Position numbers and translations under genes: made by a program | Assembly (NCBI RefSeq): GCF_000428825.1 | Contig: NZ_AUAR01000001.1 | Location: 62,001 to 126,000, forward strand | Reading direction: 5' to 3' | Source: Desulfomicrobium escambiense DSM 10707 | GTDB lineage: Bacteria > Desulfobacterota > Desulfovibrionia > Desulfovibrionales > Desulfomicrobiaceae | DNA: 64,000 bases | The notes under the pieces: model-generated | Database searches by the model: none | Told to the model about the DNA's origin: nothing | Seen by the model: only the letters and a program-made list of their open reading frames with translations | Shown: piece by piece, positions 42,369 to 51,724 of the stretch | Position numbering within the stretch: the stretch's first letter is position 1 | Layout of the letters: each line of letters opens with the position of its first letter

Positions 42369-45300
42369 TCATGAACGGACGGCCTGGCCCGACAGGACGG
42401 CGTCGATGGCCCGCAGCAGTTCCTTCATTCCGACGGGCTTAGACACATGTGCGTCCATGCCGGCCGCAAGGAAGGCCGTCTTCTCCCCGTCCATGGCGAA
42501 GGCCGTCAGGGCGATGATGGGAATGCCGCGCTTGGCCCCGAGGCCGGGATCGCTGCGGATGACCCGCGTCGCCTCGACGCCGTCCATGCCGGGCATCTGG
42601 ACGTCCATGAGCACGAGCCCGAAGTCCTGCTCCCGGAGCAGGGCTACCGCCTCGTGCCCGGTGCGGGCGACGCTGACCTCGTATCCAGCCTTGGCGAGGA
42701 GCGCGTGCGTGGCGAAGATCGTCACCTCGTCATCCTCGGCCAGAAGGATGCGCGCCGGGTGCGGCGTTGCCTGGCGCTCCTCGACCGGTTCCGGTGCGGT
42801 CGGGAGCGCATCGGTGGCCGCGAAGGTCAGGCTGAAGGAGAAGACCGAGCCGACGCCCGGCTCGCTTTCCACGTTAATGGTGCCGCCCATGAGAGCCACC
42901 AGCCGCCTGGTGATGGCCAGCCCGAGGCCGGCGCCCTGGTGATCCCTGGTGAACCCCGTGGTGACCTGGCTGAAGGGCTGGAAGAGGGTGCGCAGGGATG
43001 CGTCGTCGATGCCGCGCCCGGAGTCCGAAACCGCGAAGAAGACCCGCACGCTGCCGTCGTCTTTCGACCGCAGGGGGGAGGCCTCCACGGTGACATGTCC
43101 CGTGGTCGTGAACTTGAAGGCGTTGCCGATCAGGTTCATGAGCACCTGCTGGACGCGGACGGCGTCACCGGCCACGTATTCCGGGAGGGCCGGGTCGAAG
43201 TGGTGGCTGAACGCCAGACCCGACTGCAGGGCGATGGGCTTGAAGAGGTCGACGCTGTGTTCGAGGGCTTCGCGGAGTTTGAAGGGTTCGACGCGCATCT
43301 GCATCTTGCCCGCCTCCACCCGCGACAGGTCGAGGATGTCGGACAGCAGTCGCGTCAGCCGGCCCGTGGCCTTCAGGGCCAGGGCGCAGGTGCGGCGCTG
43401 CTCCTCGTTACCCGCTCCGGATTCCAGGAGTTGCAGCGTGCCCATGATGCCGTTCAAGGGGGTGCGGATCTCATGGCTCATGTTGGCCAGAAACTCCGAC
43501 TTGGCGGCGTTAGATGCTTCGGCGGCCTCCTTGGCCTTGACCAGCTCGTTCTCCATGCGCTTGCGCTGGTCGATGTCCACATGGGTGCCGACCATGCGCC
43601 GCGGGCGACCGTCTGCAGTCCAATCCACAACCTTGCCGCGGCTCATGACCCACTGCCAGCCCCCGGCCTTGTTGCGCAGGCGGAATTCGATGGAAAAGGG
43701 TTCGTTGCGTTCGATGTGGTCCTGCTCGGTCCGCTTGGTCTCCTCGCGGTCATCCGGATGGAGCAGGCGTTCCCAGCTGTCGACGTTCAGTTCGAGGTCC
43801 CCCGGCGCATATCCGAGCATGCCCAGATAGCGGGGGCTGAAATACGTCTCGCCCGTTTCGAGGTTCCAGTCCCATAGGCCGTCGGTGGCGGCCTCCAGGG
43901 CCAGGGCCAGGCGCTCCTCGCTCTGGCGCAGGGCCTCCTCGGATCGCTTGCGGTCGGTCATGTCGATGCCGATGCCGGTGAAGTAGGTCCGGCCTTCAAG
44001 CTCCAGGCGCACGGCGGTGAAGAAGAAGGGGATCCGGCGCCCGTCCTTGGTCTGAAGATCAGCCTCCTCGGCGCCGATGCCGTGCTCAAGCACGCGCTCG
44101 ATGGCCTTGGCGATCCTGTCCTGCGTGGCGGGGTCGTCCCGGTACCAGTCCATGAGGTGCATGGTGGAGAGTTCCCGGTCCGTGTAACCCGTCATCTCGC
44201 TGTGCTTCCGGTTCCAGCGCACCAGCCGTCCGTCCTGGTCGTAGAGGTAGAGCAGACCCGGGATGCTGTCGAAGATGGCGTCGCTGAGGAGTCGTTCGCG
44301 GCTCAGCTGGGCCTCGATGATCTTGCGCTCCGTGATGTCGAGGTTGAGGCCCAGGATGCCTGCCACCTCGCCGTGCATGACGATGGGCGCGCCCATGGAG
44401 TGGAAGATGCGGCGCCGTCCGTCGGCCAGGGTCAGTTCCTCTTCCTGCTCGACGGTTTCCCCCGCAAAGAGCCGGGCGTGCTTGGCCTCCCATTTCCCAG
44501 CGTTGTCCGTGTGCATGGGCTGGTCAGCAAAGTTCGGGCCGCAGAAATCCCCCCAGTGCTCCTTGCTCAGCCGGCTCTGGATGATGCCGCGGCCGTCCAG
44601 GTCGCGGGCCCAGAAGTCCACGGGCAGGTTTTCAAGCATCGAGGCGAGCATGGCTTCGCGCTGGGCGAGTTGGGCCCGGGCCTGTTTTTCGGCGGTGATG
44701 TCGGTGTCGTTGCCCCGATAGCCGAGGAGGTTGCCCGCGCCATCGAGCAGCGGGAAGCCGTTGGTGGACAGCCAGATGTCGCGTCCGTCCCGGGTGCGCG
44801 CCGGGTTTTCGAAGTTCGTGAAGACCCCCTTGCGTTCGAAGACGTCGAAGGTCGAAGATTTGAATGCTTCCCGTCCCTCTGCGGGGTGGAGGTCGTAGAA
44901 CCGCATGCGCCCGACGAGTTCTTCCGGGGCATAGCCCAGTACGGAAGCGGCCGCCTTGCCGACATGGGTGAAAAGACCGTCGGCGTTCACCTCCCAGGTC
45001 ACGGTGCGGCTGTGTTCGGCCAGCTGTTCGAACCTGTCCTCGCTCTCCCGCAGCGACCGTTTGAAATTGCGGAAATGGGCGTGGCTCGCGATCAATCCGG
45101 CCAATCCGAGCAGGCCGATGACGAGATGCGCGACGACCAGGCGCAGACGCTGCTGCTCTGCGAGTCCGAGATAGGTCTGCATGGGCACCGAGACGCTGAT
45201 GCCGCCGATGATGTCCCCCTGCGCGTAGCCCTGGACGCTGTGGCATTTGAGGCAGGGAGGATCGGCCTGGAGCGGGCGCATCAGCCTGAAGAAGGGCTGT

Positions 45301-45764
45301 CCGTCGAGGGCCTGCCGGGTGGTCTCCTTGCGGCTCCCGGCGGCGAACGCGCGCAGGGCGGAGGATTCCCACTCGTCGGGGGCGTTTTCGGGACGCAGGG
45401 GCTTGAGGCTGGTGATGTGCCCGCGCAGGCCGAACTTTTCCTTGCCCAGTTCGTGCACCTGGCGCGTCATGTAGGCCGGGTTGACCAGGGTCAGTGCCTT
45501 CCCTGCGGTCGTCTCGACATCGCGGTCCGGGACATGCGCCAGATGGGGGTTGGGCGGCGTCTTTTCCGAAGGCGGGACGTAGACGCCCCCCTGCATGGCG
45601 GCCCACAGCCTGTAGGTCAGGTCCTTCTGGAAGGCGGCATTGGCTTCGGACTCGGCCAGCCCCGTCATCGACTGTTCGACCTGTTGCCAGTTCCAGCCGA
45701 GGGACAGGGCCAGCAGCACGATCCAGAAAACCGCGGCCTGAAGTGTCGATCGCAAACGTGTCAT
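42369..45764 (-). CDS. Hybrid histidine kinase with heme-c DUF3365 sensor
   Basis: 1131 residues. TM1 (about 8-25) and TM2 (207-228) flank a periplasmic DUF3365 (Tll0287-like) domain carrying one CLKCH heme-c site at 171-175. Four PAS modules (about 240-360, 370-485, 490-610, 620-740), HisKA with MSHEIRTP (His764), HATPase (about 870-985) and a C-terminal receiver (about 1003-1120) follow. A covalent heme in the sensor suggests redox or gas sensing in the periplasm. No output gene is adjacent, so the partner is unknown. Confidence 0.9.
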   Translation of the reverse strand: MTRLRSTLQAAVFWIVLLALSLGWNWQQVEQSMTGLAESEANAAFQKDLTYRLWAAMQGGVYVPPSEKTPPNPHLAHVPDRDVETTAGKALTLVNPAYMTRQVHELGKEKFGLRGHITSLKPLRPENAPDEWESSALRAFAAGSRKETTRQALDGQPFFRLMRPLQADPPCLKCHSVQGYAQGDIIGGISVSVPMQTYLGLAEQQRLRLVVAHLVIGLLGLAGLIASHAHFRNFKRSLRESEDRFEQLAEHSRTVTWEVNADGLFTHVGKAAASVLGYAPEELVGRMRFYDLHPAEGREAFKSSTFDVFERKGVFTNFENPARTRDGRDIWLSTNGFPLLDGAGNLLGYRGNDTDITAEKQARAQLAQREAMLASMLENLPVDFWARDLDGRGIIQSRLSKEHWGDFCGPNFADQPMHTDNAGKWEAKHARLFAGETVEQEEELTLADGRRRIFHSMGAPIVMHGEVAGILGLNLDITERKIIEAQLSRERLLSDAIFDSIPGLLYLYDQDGRLVRWNRKHSEMTGYTDRELSTMHLMDWYRDDPATQDRIAKAIERVLEHGIGAEEADLQTKDGRRIPFFFTAVRLELEGRTYFTGIGIDMTDRKRSEEALRQSEERLALALEAATDGLWDWNLETGETYFSPRYLGMLGYAPGDLELNVDSWERLLHPDDREETKRTEQDHIERNEPFSIEFRLRNKAGGWQWVMSRGKVVDWTADGRPRRMVGTHVDIDQRKRMENELVKAKEAAEASNAAKSEFLANMSHEIRTPLNGIMGTLQLLESGAGNEEQRRTCALALKATGRLTRLLSDILDLSRVEAGKMQMRVEPFKLREALEHSVDLFKPIALQSGLAFSHHFDPALPEYVAGDAVRVQQVLMNLIGNAFKFTTTGHVTVEASPLRSKDDGSVRVFFAVSDSGRGIDDASLRTLFQPFSQVTTGFTRDHQGAGLGLAITRRLVALMGGTINVESEPGVGSVFSFSLTFAATDALPTAPEPVEERQATPHPARILLAEDDEVTIFATHALLAKAGYEVSVARTGHEAVALLREQDFGLVLMDVQMPGMDGVEATRVIRSDPGLGAKRGIPIIALTAFAMDGEKTAFLAAGMDAHVSKPVGMKELLRAIDAVLSGQAVRS

Positions 45765-46061
45765 GCGTTATCCGAACCCGTGTCGAACCGGAACGTGCCG
45801 GGCTGTGCAGTCCGAGTGGTCATTGATCGAGGCTAGTAGATGTACAGCAAGGTGTAAAGGCTACCCTGTAGGTATGGAACGTTCTCCGTACGCGTTTTGA
45901 TATGTCGCAGGATCGAGGGCGTTTCGTTGGACGTTTGGAGCTGTATTCTGGTACGAGAAGGTACGTTTCGGATCGTCGGGCGCCGTGGGTACTGTCGGCC
46001 CCGGCATCCGGTGCGGGTGGAAGAGAACGAGTCCCCCTCCCGCGGGCATGGGCGGGCCTTC
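45765..46061. other. Divergent spacer between heme sensor kinase and P-type ATPase
   Basis: 297 bases holding both promoters, not individually identifiable. The ATPase frame remains open leftward through part of it, but without a convincing ribosome site, so I treat it as non-coding. Confidence 0.4.
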
Positions 46062-48905
46062 ATGGGTCAACACGATATTTTCGATCGGACGGCGTCCTTC
46101 GAAGCATTGCCGGCCGCCGAGGTCTGCCGGGCCATGGGCAGCGGTCCCGACGGTTTGGGCACGCCGGAGGCCGCGGCGCGCCTGGCCCGCTTCGGGCCCA
46201 ACACCATCGCCGTCGCCCGCAACGCGTCTCTGCCGCTCAAGTTTCTGGCCAACTTCACGCACCTCATGGCCATGCTCCTCTGGATCGCCGGTTTTGTGGC
46301 CATCTTTGCCCGTATGCCGCAGCTCGCCTTCTCCATCTGGGCCGTGAACGTCATCAACGGGGCGTTCAGCTTCTGGCAGGAGTACAAGGCCGAGAAGGCC
46401 ACCGAGGCCATGCGCCGGATGCTGGACGAGAAGGCGAGCGTCGTGCGTGGCGGCGAGATCCTGCTGGTCGATGCCGTCACCCTCGTGCCGGGGGATGTCC
46501 TGGTGCTTGCGGAGGGCTGTCGGGTCTGTGCCGACGCGCGGCTTATCGAGTCCGCAGACCTGCGCCTGGACCAGTCGACCCTGACGGGCGAGTCGCGAAG
46601 CGTCCTCAAGACCCACGGGGCGGTCGCCGGCCGGGGCATGTCGCGGCTGGAGACCCCGAACGTCGCCTTCGCCGGGACGAGCGTGGTCTCGGGCACGGGC
46701 CGGGGCGTGGTCTTCGCCACGGGCATGGACACCGAGTTTGGGAAGATCGCCGGCTTCACTCAGGGCATCGCGGAGGAGCTCTGTCCTCTGCAGAAGGAGA
46801 TGCGCCGGGTCACGCGGGTCGTCACGGTCATCGCCGTGTGTTCGGGGTGCGTGTTCTTCCTCCTGTCCGTCCTGCTGGCCGGCATGGACTGGGCCGAAGG
46901 ACTCGTTTTCGGCATGGGCATGATCGTCGCCTTCGTGCCCGAGGGGCTGCTGCCGACCGTAACCCTGTCCCTGGCCATGGGCGTGCAGCGCATGGCCGGA
47001 CGCAACGCTCTGGTCAAGCGCCTCTCGGCCGTGGAAACCTTGGGCTGCGCCTCGGTCATCTGCACGGACAAGACCGGGACCCTGACCCAGAACGAGATGA
47101 CGGTGCGCGAGATCTGGCTGCCCGGCGTCCCCGAGGGTGATGCCCTGCGCGTCACGGGCACGGGGTACGCCCCGGACGGCGGCATGTGGCGCGGCGACGA
47201 AGCGGTGGAGGTTCCCCGCGGTGGCGGCTTGCACGCGCTGCTGCTTTCCGCCGGGCTGTGCACCAACGCCCGCTTGCAGCCGCCCGGCGAAGGCAGTTCA
47301 CGTTGGACGGTCATCGGGGATCCGACGGAGGCGGCCCTGCGGGTGGCGGCCCTGAAGGCGGGCGTCGATCTGGCCGTCGAGGAGCGGGCCACGCCCAGGT
47401 TGCGCGAATTGCCCTTCGACTCCAGGCGCCGCCGCATGAGCACCGTGCACCGCGGCGACGGCGAGACCCTGGTCCATGCCAAGGGCGCGCCGCGGGAGGT
47501 GCTGGAACTCTGCACCCGGATGCTCGCGGGCGGGGACGAGAGGCCCCTGGACGAGCCCGCCCGCGCCCGCATCATGGGCGCGGGCGACGGCTTCGCCCGT
47601 TCGGGACTGCGGGTCCTGGCCGTGGCCAGGCGGACCGTGCGCGGCGAAGGGCTTGCCTGCGCCGATCTTGGCCGGTTGCCGGCCGGGGACGTCGAGGCGG
47701 ACATGACGTTTCTGGGCCTCGTGGCCATGATGGACCCGCCCCGGCCCGAGGTCGAGGAGGCCGTGGCCACGTGCCGTCGGGCGGGCATCCGCATTGTCAT
47801 GATCACCGGGGACTACGGCCTGACGGCCGAGAGCGTGGCGCGCCGCATTGGTATCATCCGGGACGGGCGGGACGGGCGGGACGGGCGGGCGCGCATCGTC
47901 AGCGGCGCGGACCTCGACGGCATGGACGAGGCGGCCCTGGACGATGCCCTGAGCGGGGAGGTCATCTTCGCCCGCGCCGCCCCGGAGCACAAGCTGCGCA
48001 TCGTTTCGGCCCTGCAGCGGGCGGGGCACGTGGTGGCCGTGACCGGCGACGGAGTCAACGACGCCCCGGCCATCAAGAAGGCCGACATCGGCATCGCCAT
48101 GGGCCTCTCGGGCACCGACGTGGCCAAGGAGGCGGCGGACGTCATCCTCACGGACGACAATTTCGCGACCATCGTCGGCGCCATCGAGGAAGGCCGCGCC
48201 GTCTTCGCCAACATCAAGAAGTTCACGACATACATCTTCACGAGCAACACCCCCGAGGCCGTGCCCTTCATCCTTTTCGCCCTGAGCGGCGGGCGCATCC
48301 CCCTGGCCCTGAACGTCATGCATATCCTGGCCGTGGACCTGGGCACGGACCTGCTGCCGGCCCTGGGCCTGGGCGCGGAAAAGGCCGAGGCGGGCCTCAT
48401 GGACCGACCGCCCCGAAACCTGCGCGAGCACGTCATCACCCCCGGCCTTCTGGCGCGGGCCTACCTGTTCCTGGGGCCGCTGCAGAGTCTGGCGGTCATG
48501 GCCGCCTTCTATTTCCTGTACTGGACCAATGGACATTGGGGCCAGTGGCTCGACCTGCCGTCCGCCGGCCCGCTGTACGAGTCCGCCACGGCCATGGCCC
48601 TGGCCTGCGTCGTGACGACCCAGATCGGCAACCTTTTTGCCCAGCGCACGGAGCGGGCGTCGTCGCTGCGGGTCCCGGCCTTCGGCAACCGCCTCCTGTG
48701 GCTCGGGGTGGCCAGCGAACTGGCCGTCGTCGCGGCCATCGTCCACTGGCCGCCGGCCCAGAGGCTGGTCGGGACAGGACCGTTTCCGCTCTTCAACTGG
48801 CTGTTCCTCTTCGCCTGGACGCCGCTCCTCCTGCTGGCCGACGAGGCCAGGAAATGGGTGCAGCGCCGGATTGAGAAAACCAAGCATACGGGAGTCGTCA
48901 CATGA
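46062..48905 (+). CDS. P2-type cation-transporting ATPase
   Basis: 947 residues with the full P-type architecture: actuator TGES (175-178), phosphorylation site CTDKTGTLTQ (Asp336), nucleotide domain with HAKGAP, and hinge TGDGVNDAPAIKKADIG. Ten membrane helices are expected, with the ion-site motif FVPEGLLPTVTLSLA in M4, as in Na+,K+/Ca2+-type P2 pumps. The ion cannot be fixed from sequence. A 9-base tandem repeat at 47861-47887 encodes RDGRDGRDGR in the nucleotide/phosphorylation domain. The start is chosen at ATG 46062 (MGQHDIF), although its Shine-Dalgarno is weak. The stop overlaps the first RCK gene by four bases. Confidence 0.9.
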   Translation: MGQHDIFDRTASFEALPAAEVCRAMGSGPDGLGTPEAAARLARFGPNTIAVARNASLPLKFLANFTHLMAMLLWIAGFVAIFARMPQLAFSIWAVNVINGAFSFWQEYKAEKATEAMRRMLDEKASVVRGGEILLVDAVTLVPGDVLVLAEGCRVCADARLIESADLRLDQSTLTGESRSVLKTHGAVAGRGMSRLETPNVAFAGTSVVSGTGRGVVFATGMDTEFGKIAGFTQGIAEELCPLQKEMRRVTRVVTVIAVCSGCVFFLLSVLLAGMDWAEGLVFGMGMIVAFVPEGLLPTVTLSLAMGVQRMAGRNALVKRLSAVETLGCASVICTDKTGTLTQNEMTVREIWLPGVPEGDALRVTGTGYAPDGGMWRGDEAVEVPRGGGLHALLLSAGLCTNARLQPPGEGSSRWTVIGDPTEAALRVAALKAGVDLAVEERATPRLRELPFDSRRRRMSTVHRGDGETLVHAKGAPREVLELCTRMLAGGDERPLDEPARARIMGAGDGFARSGLRVLAVARRTVRGEGLACADLGRLPAGDVEADMTFLGLVAMMDPPRPEVEEAVATCRRAGIRIVMITGDYGLTAESVARRIGIIRDGRDGRDGRARIVSGADLDGMDEAALDDALSGEVIFARAAPEHKLRIVSALQRAGHVVAVTGDGVNDAPAIKKADIGIAMGLSGTDVAKEAADVILTDDNFATIVGAIEEGRAVFANIKKFTTYIFTSNTPEAVPFILFALSGGRIPLALNVMHILAVDLGTDLLPALGLGAEKAEAGLMDRPPRNLREHVITPGLLARAYLFLGPLQSLAVMAAFYFLYWTNGHWGQWLDLPSAGPLYESATAMALACVVTTQIGNLFAQRTERASSLRVPAFGNRLLWLGVASELAVVAAIVHWPPAQRLVGTGPFPLFNWLFLFAWTPLLLLADEARKWVQRRIEKTKHTGVVT
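47861..47887 (+). repeat. Three exact copies of a 9-base unit within the ATPase gene
   Basis: GGACGGGCG repeats three times in frame and encodes Asp-Gly-Arg triplets in a surface loop of the ATPase cytoplasmic domain. It is a likely slippage-made insertion. Confidence 0.8.
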
Positions 48906-49552
48906 GATACGTCATCGTCGGTTGCGGAAGGATGGGCGAGGGGCTGGCCCTGGCCCTGCGCCGCGGGGGGCACGACGTCGCCTTCGTGGACGACGGCTCC
49001 GGCGCGTCGGAGGGGCTCGAACCGTCGCTGCGCGGGCGGTTGGTCGCGGGAGGGTGCTTCGACCGGGGCACCCTGGTCCGTGCCGGCATCGAACAGGCCG
49101 ACGGGCTGGCGGCCGTGACGGGCAGCGACGAGATCAACGTGGTCGTCGCGCGGTTGGCCCGCCTTGTCTTCCGCGTCCCCAGGGTGGTGGCCGGCCTGCA
49201 CGACCCGCAGAACGCGGAGCTCTACCGCCGGCTCGGCGTGCAGGTCGTCGCGCCTTTCGACTGGGCCGTCAACCGCATCGCCGACCTGCTCCTCTATGCG
49301 GAGTCCGAAGTTCTGGCGAGCCTGGGCGACGGTCAGGCCGAGATCGTGTGCTTCCCCGTCCCGCCACCCCTCGAAGGCCGCAAGACGGGGTACCTGACGG
49401 TCTTCGGCGAGATGCACGTCGTGGCCGTGGGCAGGCGGGGACGGATTCTGCTGCCGTCGTCCGAAACGGCGTTCGAGCGCGACGACACCGTCTACGTCGC
49501 CGTGCTGCGCGAATCCTCGGAGCGGCTGCGCTCCATTCTGGCCCTGACGTGA
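48902..49552 (+). CDS. RCK (TrkA-type) NAD-binding regulatory protein 1
   Basis: 216 residues. An N-terminal Rossmann fold (YVIVGCGRMGEGLALAL, GxGxxG) covers 1-135, followed by an RCK_C domain (about 140-216). RCK proteins bind nucleotides (NAD(H), ATP or ADP) and gate K+ channels or transporters. Here the gene starts within the end of the P-type ATPase (ATGA overlap) and no TrkH/KtrB or channel gene is nearby. This suggests that it regulates the pump or acts in trans on a distant K+ transporter. Confidence 0.88.
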   Translation: MRYVIVGCGRMGEGLALALRRGGHDVAFVDDGSGASEGLEPSLRGRLVAGGCFDRGTLVRAGIEQADGLAAVTGSDEINVVVARLARLVFRVPRVVAGLHDPQNAELYRRLGVQVVAPFDWAVNRIADLLLYAESEVLASLGDGQAEIVCFPVPPPLEGRKTGYLTVFGEMHVVAVGRRGRILLPSSETAFERDDTVYVAVLRESSERLRSILALT

Positions 49553-49560
49553 GGTGAGCC

Positions 49561-50226
49561 ATGAAGAAGGTGATCATCGTGGGCGGGGGAAAGGTCGGGA
49601 CGCACCTGGCGACGCTGCTGCTGGCCGGGGGGCATCAGGTCCGGATCATCGAGCGCCATGCCGGGGAACTCCGGGCCTTGCACGAGGCGCTGCCGGCCGG
49701 GTGCGTCGTGACCGGCAGCGGCGCCGACCCGGCCGTGCTGGAGGCCACGGGAGTGAGAGACGCCGACGTCCTGGCGGCGGTGACCGGTACGGACGCCACG
49801 AACCTGGTGGCCACGAGCCTCGCGCGCTTTGAATTCAGCGTCCCGCGCACCATCGCCAGGGTCAAGGACCCGGCAAACGGCTGGATGTTCACGCCGGCCA
49901 TGGGCGTGGACGCAGCCGTCAACCAGGCCGGGCTCATGGCCCAGCTCATCGCCGAGGAGATGTCCCTGGGCGGCATGACGACCCTGCTCAAGCTCTCCAA
50001 GGGCGATTGCTCCATCGTTGAGCAGACCGTGCACCCGCAGGCGCCGGCCGCGGGGAAGAGGATCGTGGAGCTTGCCTTCCCAGCCGAGTGCATCCTGGTC
50101 GCCGTGCTGCGTGGCGGGCAGATGGTCATCCCCCACGGCGAGACCGTGCTCGTGGCGGGCGACGAAGTCATCGCTCTGGTGCACAAGTCCGCGGCGCAGG
50201 GGCTGTCGCGGATTCTCGGGGAATGA
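49561..50226 (+). CDS. RCK (TrkA-type) NAD-binding regulatory protein 2
   Basis: 221 residues with VIIVGGGKVGTHLATLL as the Rossmann GxGxxG motif, an acidic residue at the end of strand 2 (RIIERH) and a complete RCK_C domain (about 140-221; GKRIVELAFPAECILVAVLRGG). It is closer to canonical TrkA/KtrA than its neighbour. It is eight bases after RCK1 with GAGGTGAG as ribosome site. The two RCK proteins may form a hetero-oligomeric ring. Confidence 0.9.
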   Translation: MKKVIIVGGGKVGTHLATLLLAGGHQVRIIERHAGELRALHEALPAGCVVTGSGADPAVLEATGVRDADVLAAVTGTDATNLVATSLARFEFSVPRTIARVKDPANGWMFTPAMGVDAAVNQAGLMAQLIAEEMSLGGMTTLLKLSKGDCSIVEQTVHPQAPAAGKRIVELAFPAECILVAVLRGGQMVIPHGETVLVAGDEVIALVHKSAAQGLSRILGE

Positions 50227-50432
50227 GGGGCATTGCGAACGGCTGCGGTCCGGGACCGGGACAGCGGCGGCCGAGTCTGATAGGGTATGGTTGAAAACAT
50301 GGCGGGAAAGAGCCGTCGGCTCGAAGCGAAAATTCCGGGACCGCAGCCGGGCCGCCCCCAAGCCCGCCGGTCCCGCGGCGCGTCCGGGCGCACACCGGCC
50401 CCGGCGTCCGTACTCCAGGGGATTGAGGAGAC

Positions 50433-51353
50433 ATGAAAAGAACCTGTTGCCCGTTCATCGCCGCATCGGCCCTCGTCTGGGTCCTGCTCGCGGTCTGCCC
50501 CTCGTGGGCCCTGCGCAGCTTCATGATGGAGCCCGAAACGGGCGTGTACGGCGTGACGCGCATGGTCCAGGCGCGGGAGCATGACACGCTCCTGGACATC
50601 GCCCGGGAGTTCGGCCTCGGGTACAACCAGATCGTGGCCGCCAACCCCGGCATTGATCCGTGGGTGCCGCGCGAGGGCAGCCTGGTGCGCCTGCCCCTGA
50701 CCTTCGTGCCGCCGCGCGAGCATCCGGAAACGGGCATCGTCGTCAACTTGGCGGAGATGCGTCTGTATTATTTCTTTTCGAACGGGGGCCACGACTTCTT
50801 CTTCACCGCGCCCATCGGCATCGGCCGGGAAGGGTATCTGACGGAGTTGGGTGAGTACGCGGTCAAGAGCAAGACGGCCAACCCGACCTGGGTGGTGCCG
50901 GAGTCCATCCGCAGGGAGGAGCCCGACCTGCCGGCCGAGGTGCCGCCCGGGCCTGACAACCCCCTGGGGGATTTCGCCTTCCGGCTGTCGCGCAACCTCT
51001 ACGCCATTCACGGCACCAACAAGCCGTGGGGGGTGGGGCGCCGGGTCAGCCACGGCTGCATCCGCATGTACCCCGAGGACGTGGGCGCGCTCTATCCGCT
51101 GGTGCCTGTCGGCGCCAAGGTGCTGGTCATCTACGAGCCCATCAAGTTCGGGTGGGGCGACGGGAAATTGTGGGTCCAGGTCTTCGAGGACTTCGACGGC
51201 AGGCTCGGCAATTCGCTGGCCAAGGTCATGGACGAGATGCTCTATTACGAGACGGCCATAGGACCTCTCGAACTCGACCGCGCGGCCCTGGACAGGGCCT
51301 TGGCCGAAAAGTCGGGAGTGCCTATGGCCGTGGCGCGCCCCAGGAAGGAGTGA
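50433..51353 (+). CDS. L,D-transpeptidase (YkuD) with LysM-like region
   Basis: 306 residues, exported by an N-terminal Sec signal (about 1-26, ending PSWA). Residues 44-90 resemble a LysM peptidoglycan-binding repeat (VQAREHDTLLDIAREFGLGYNQIVAANPG). The YkuD catalytic domain (about 98-235) has HGTNKPWGVGRRVSHGCIRM with the catalytic Cys. Such enzymes make 3-3 cross-links or attach lipoproteins to peptidoglycan meso-DAP; this one is ErfK/YbiS-like in layout, the subgroup that anchors Lpp in E. coli. It is convergent with the lipoprotein gene, stop codons one base apart. Confidence 0.9.
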   Translation: MKRTCCPFIAASALVWVLLAVCPSWALRSFMMEPETGVYGVTRMVQAREHDTLLDIAREFGLGYNQIVAANPGIDPWVPREGSLVRLPLTFVPPREHPETGIVVNLAEMRLYYFFSNGGHDFFFTAPIGIGREGYLTELGEYAVKSKTANPTWVVPESIRREEPDLPAEVPPGPDNPLGDFAFRLSRNLYAIHGTNKPWGVGRRVSHGCIRMYPEDVGALYPLVPVGAKVLVIYEPIKFGWGDGKLWVQVFEDFDGRLGNSLAKVMDEMLYYETAIGPLELDRAALDRALAEKSGVPMAVARPRKE

Positions 51354-51354
51354 G

Positions 51355-51675
51355 CTACTTCTTCAGGGACTTGTCGAAGATGCGTTCGGCCTTGAGGGCC
51401 GCGGCCTCGGCTCGTTCGGCCGCCATCTCGGCCTTGGTTGCGGACTGTTCCGCGCTAGCGGCTGCCTTTTCGAGGCGTACGCCCTGGGCTTCAAGCCGCT
51501 GGCTGGCGGCTTCGGCCCTGGCAGCCGCGGCCTTGGCCTCTTCGGCCGACTGGCGCGTGCTCTCCAGCAGGGCCCTGTCCTCCTTGCTCAGGTTGGCGCA
51601 GCCCGTGGCCCCAAACAGAAGCGCGGCAAGAAACAGTGTCATGGACAGTGTGAGAACCGTTTTTTTCGTCAACAT
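51355..51675 (-). CDS. Small Lpp-like outer-membrane lipoprotein
   Basis: 106 residues. The signal peptide ends with lipobox FGATGC, so Cys about 27 is lipidated after cleavage. The mature part is an Ala/Glu/Lys-rich helix with heptads, ending in ...FDKSLKK. The C-terminal lysine matches Lpp of E. coli, which is bound to peptidoglycan through its last Lys by L,D-transpeptidases. Two such enzymes flank this gene. The start at 51675 follows GGGAGG. Not homologous to Lpp at residue level by eye; the comparison is of architecture. Confidence 0.75.
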   Translation of the reverse strand: MLTKKTVLTLSMTLFLAALLFGATGCANLSKEDRALLESTRQSAEEAKAAAARAEAASQRLEAQGVRLEKAAASAEQSATKAEMAAERAEAAALKAERIFDKSLKK

Positions 51676-51724
51676 CGTGCATCCTCCCATGCGTTGAGTG
51701 TTGCCGGTATCTTTTTAGGACTGT

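Noticed and set aside
45897-46061. Longer N terminus for the P-type ATPase
   Set aside because: No ribosome site and no similarity to the usual N terminus; codon pattern unlike coding sequence.
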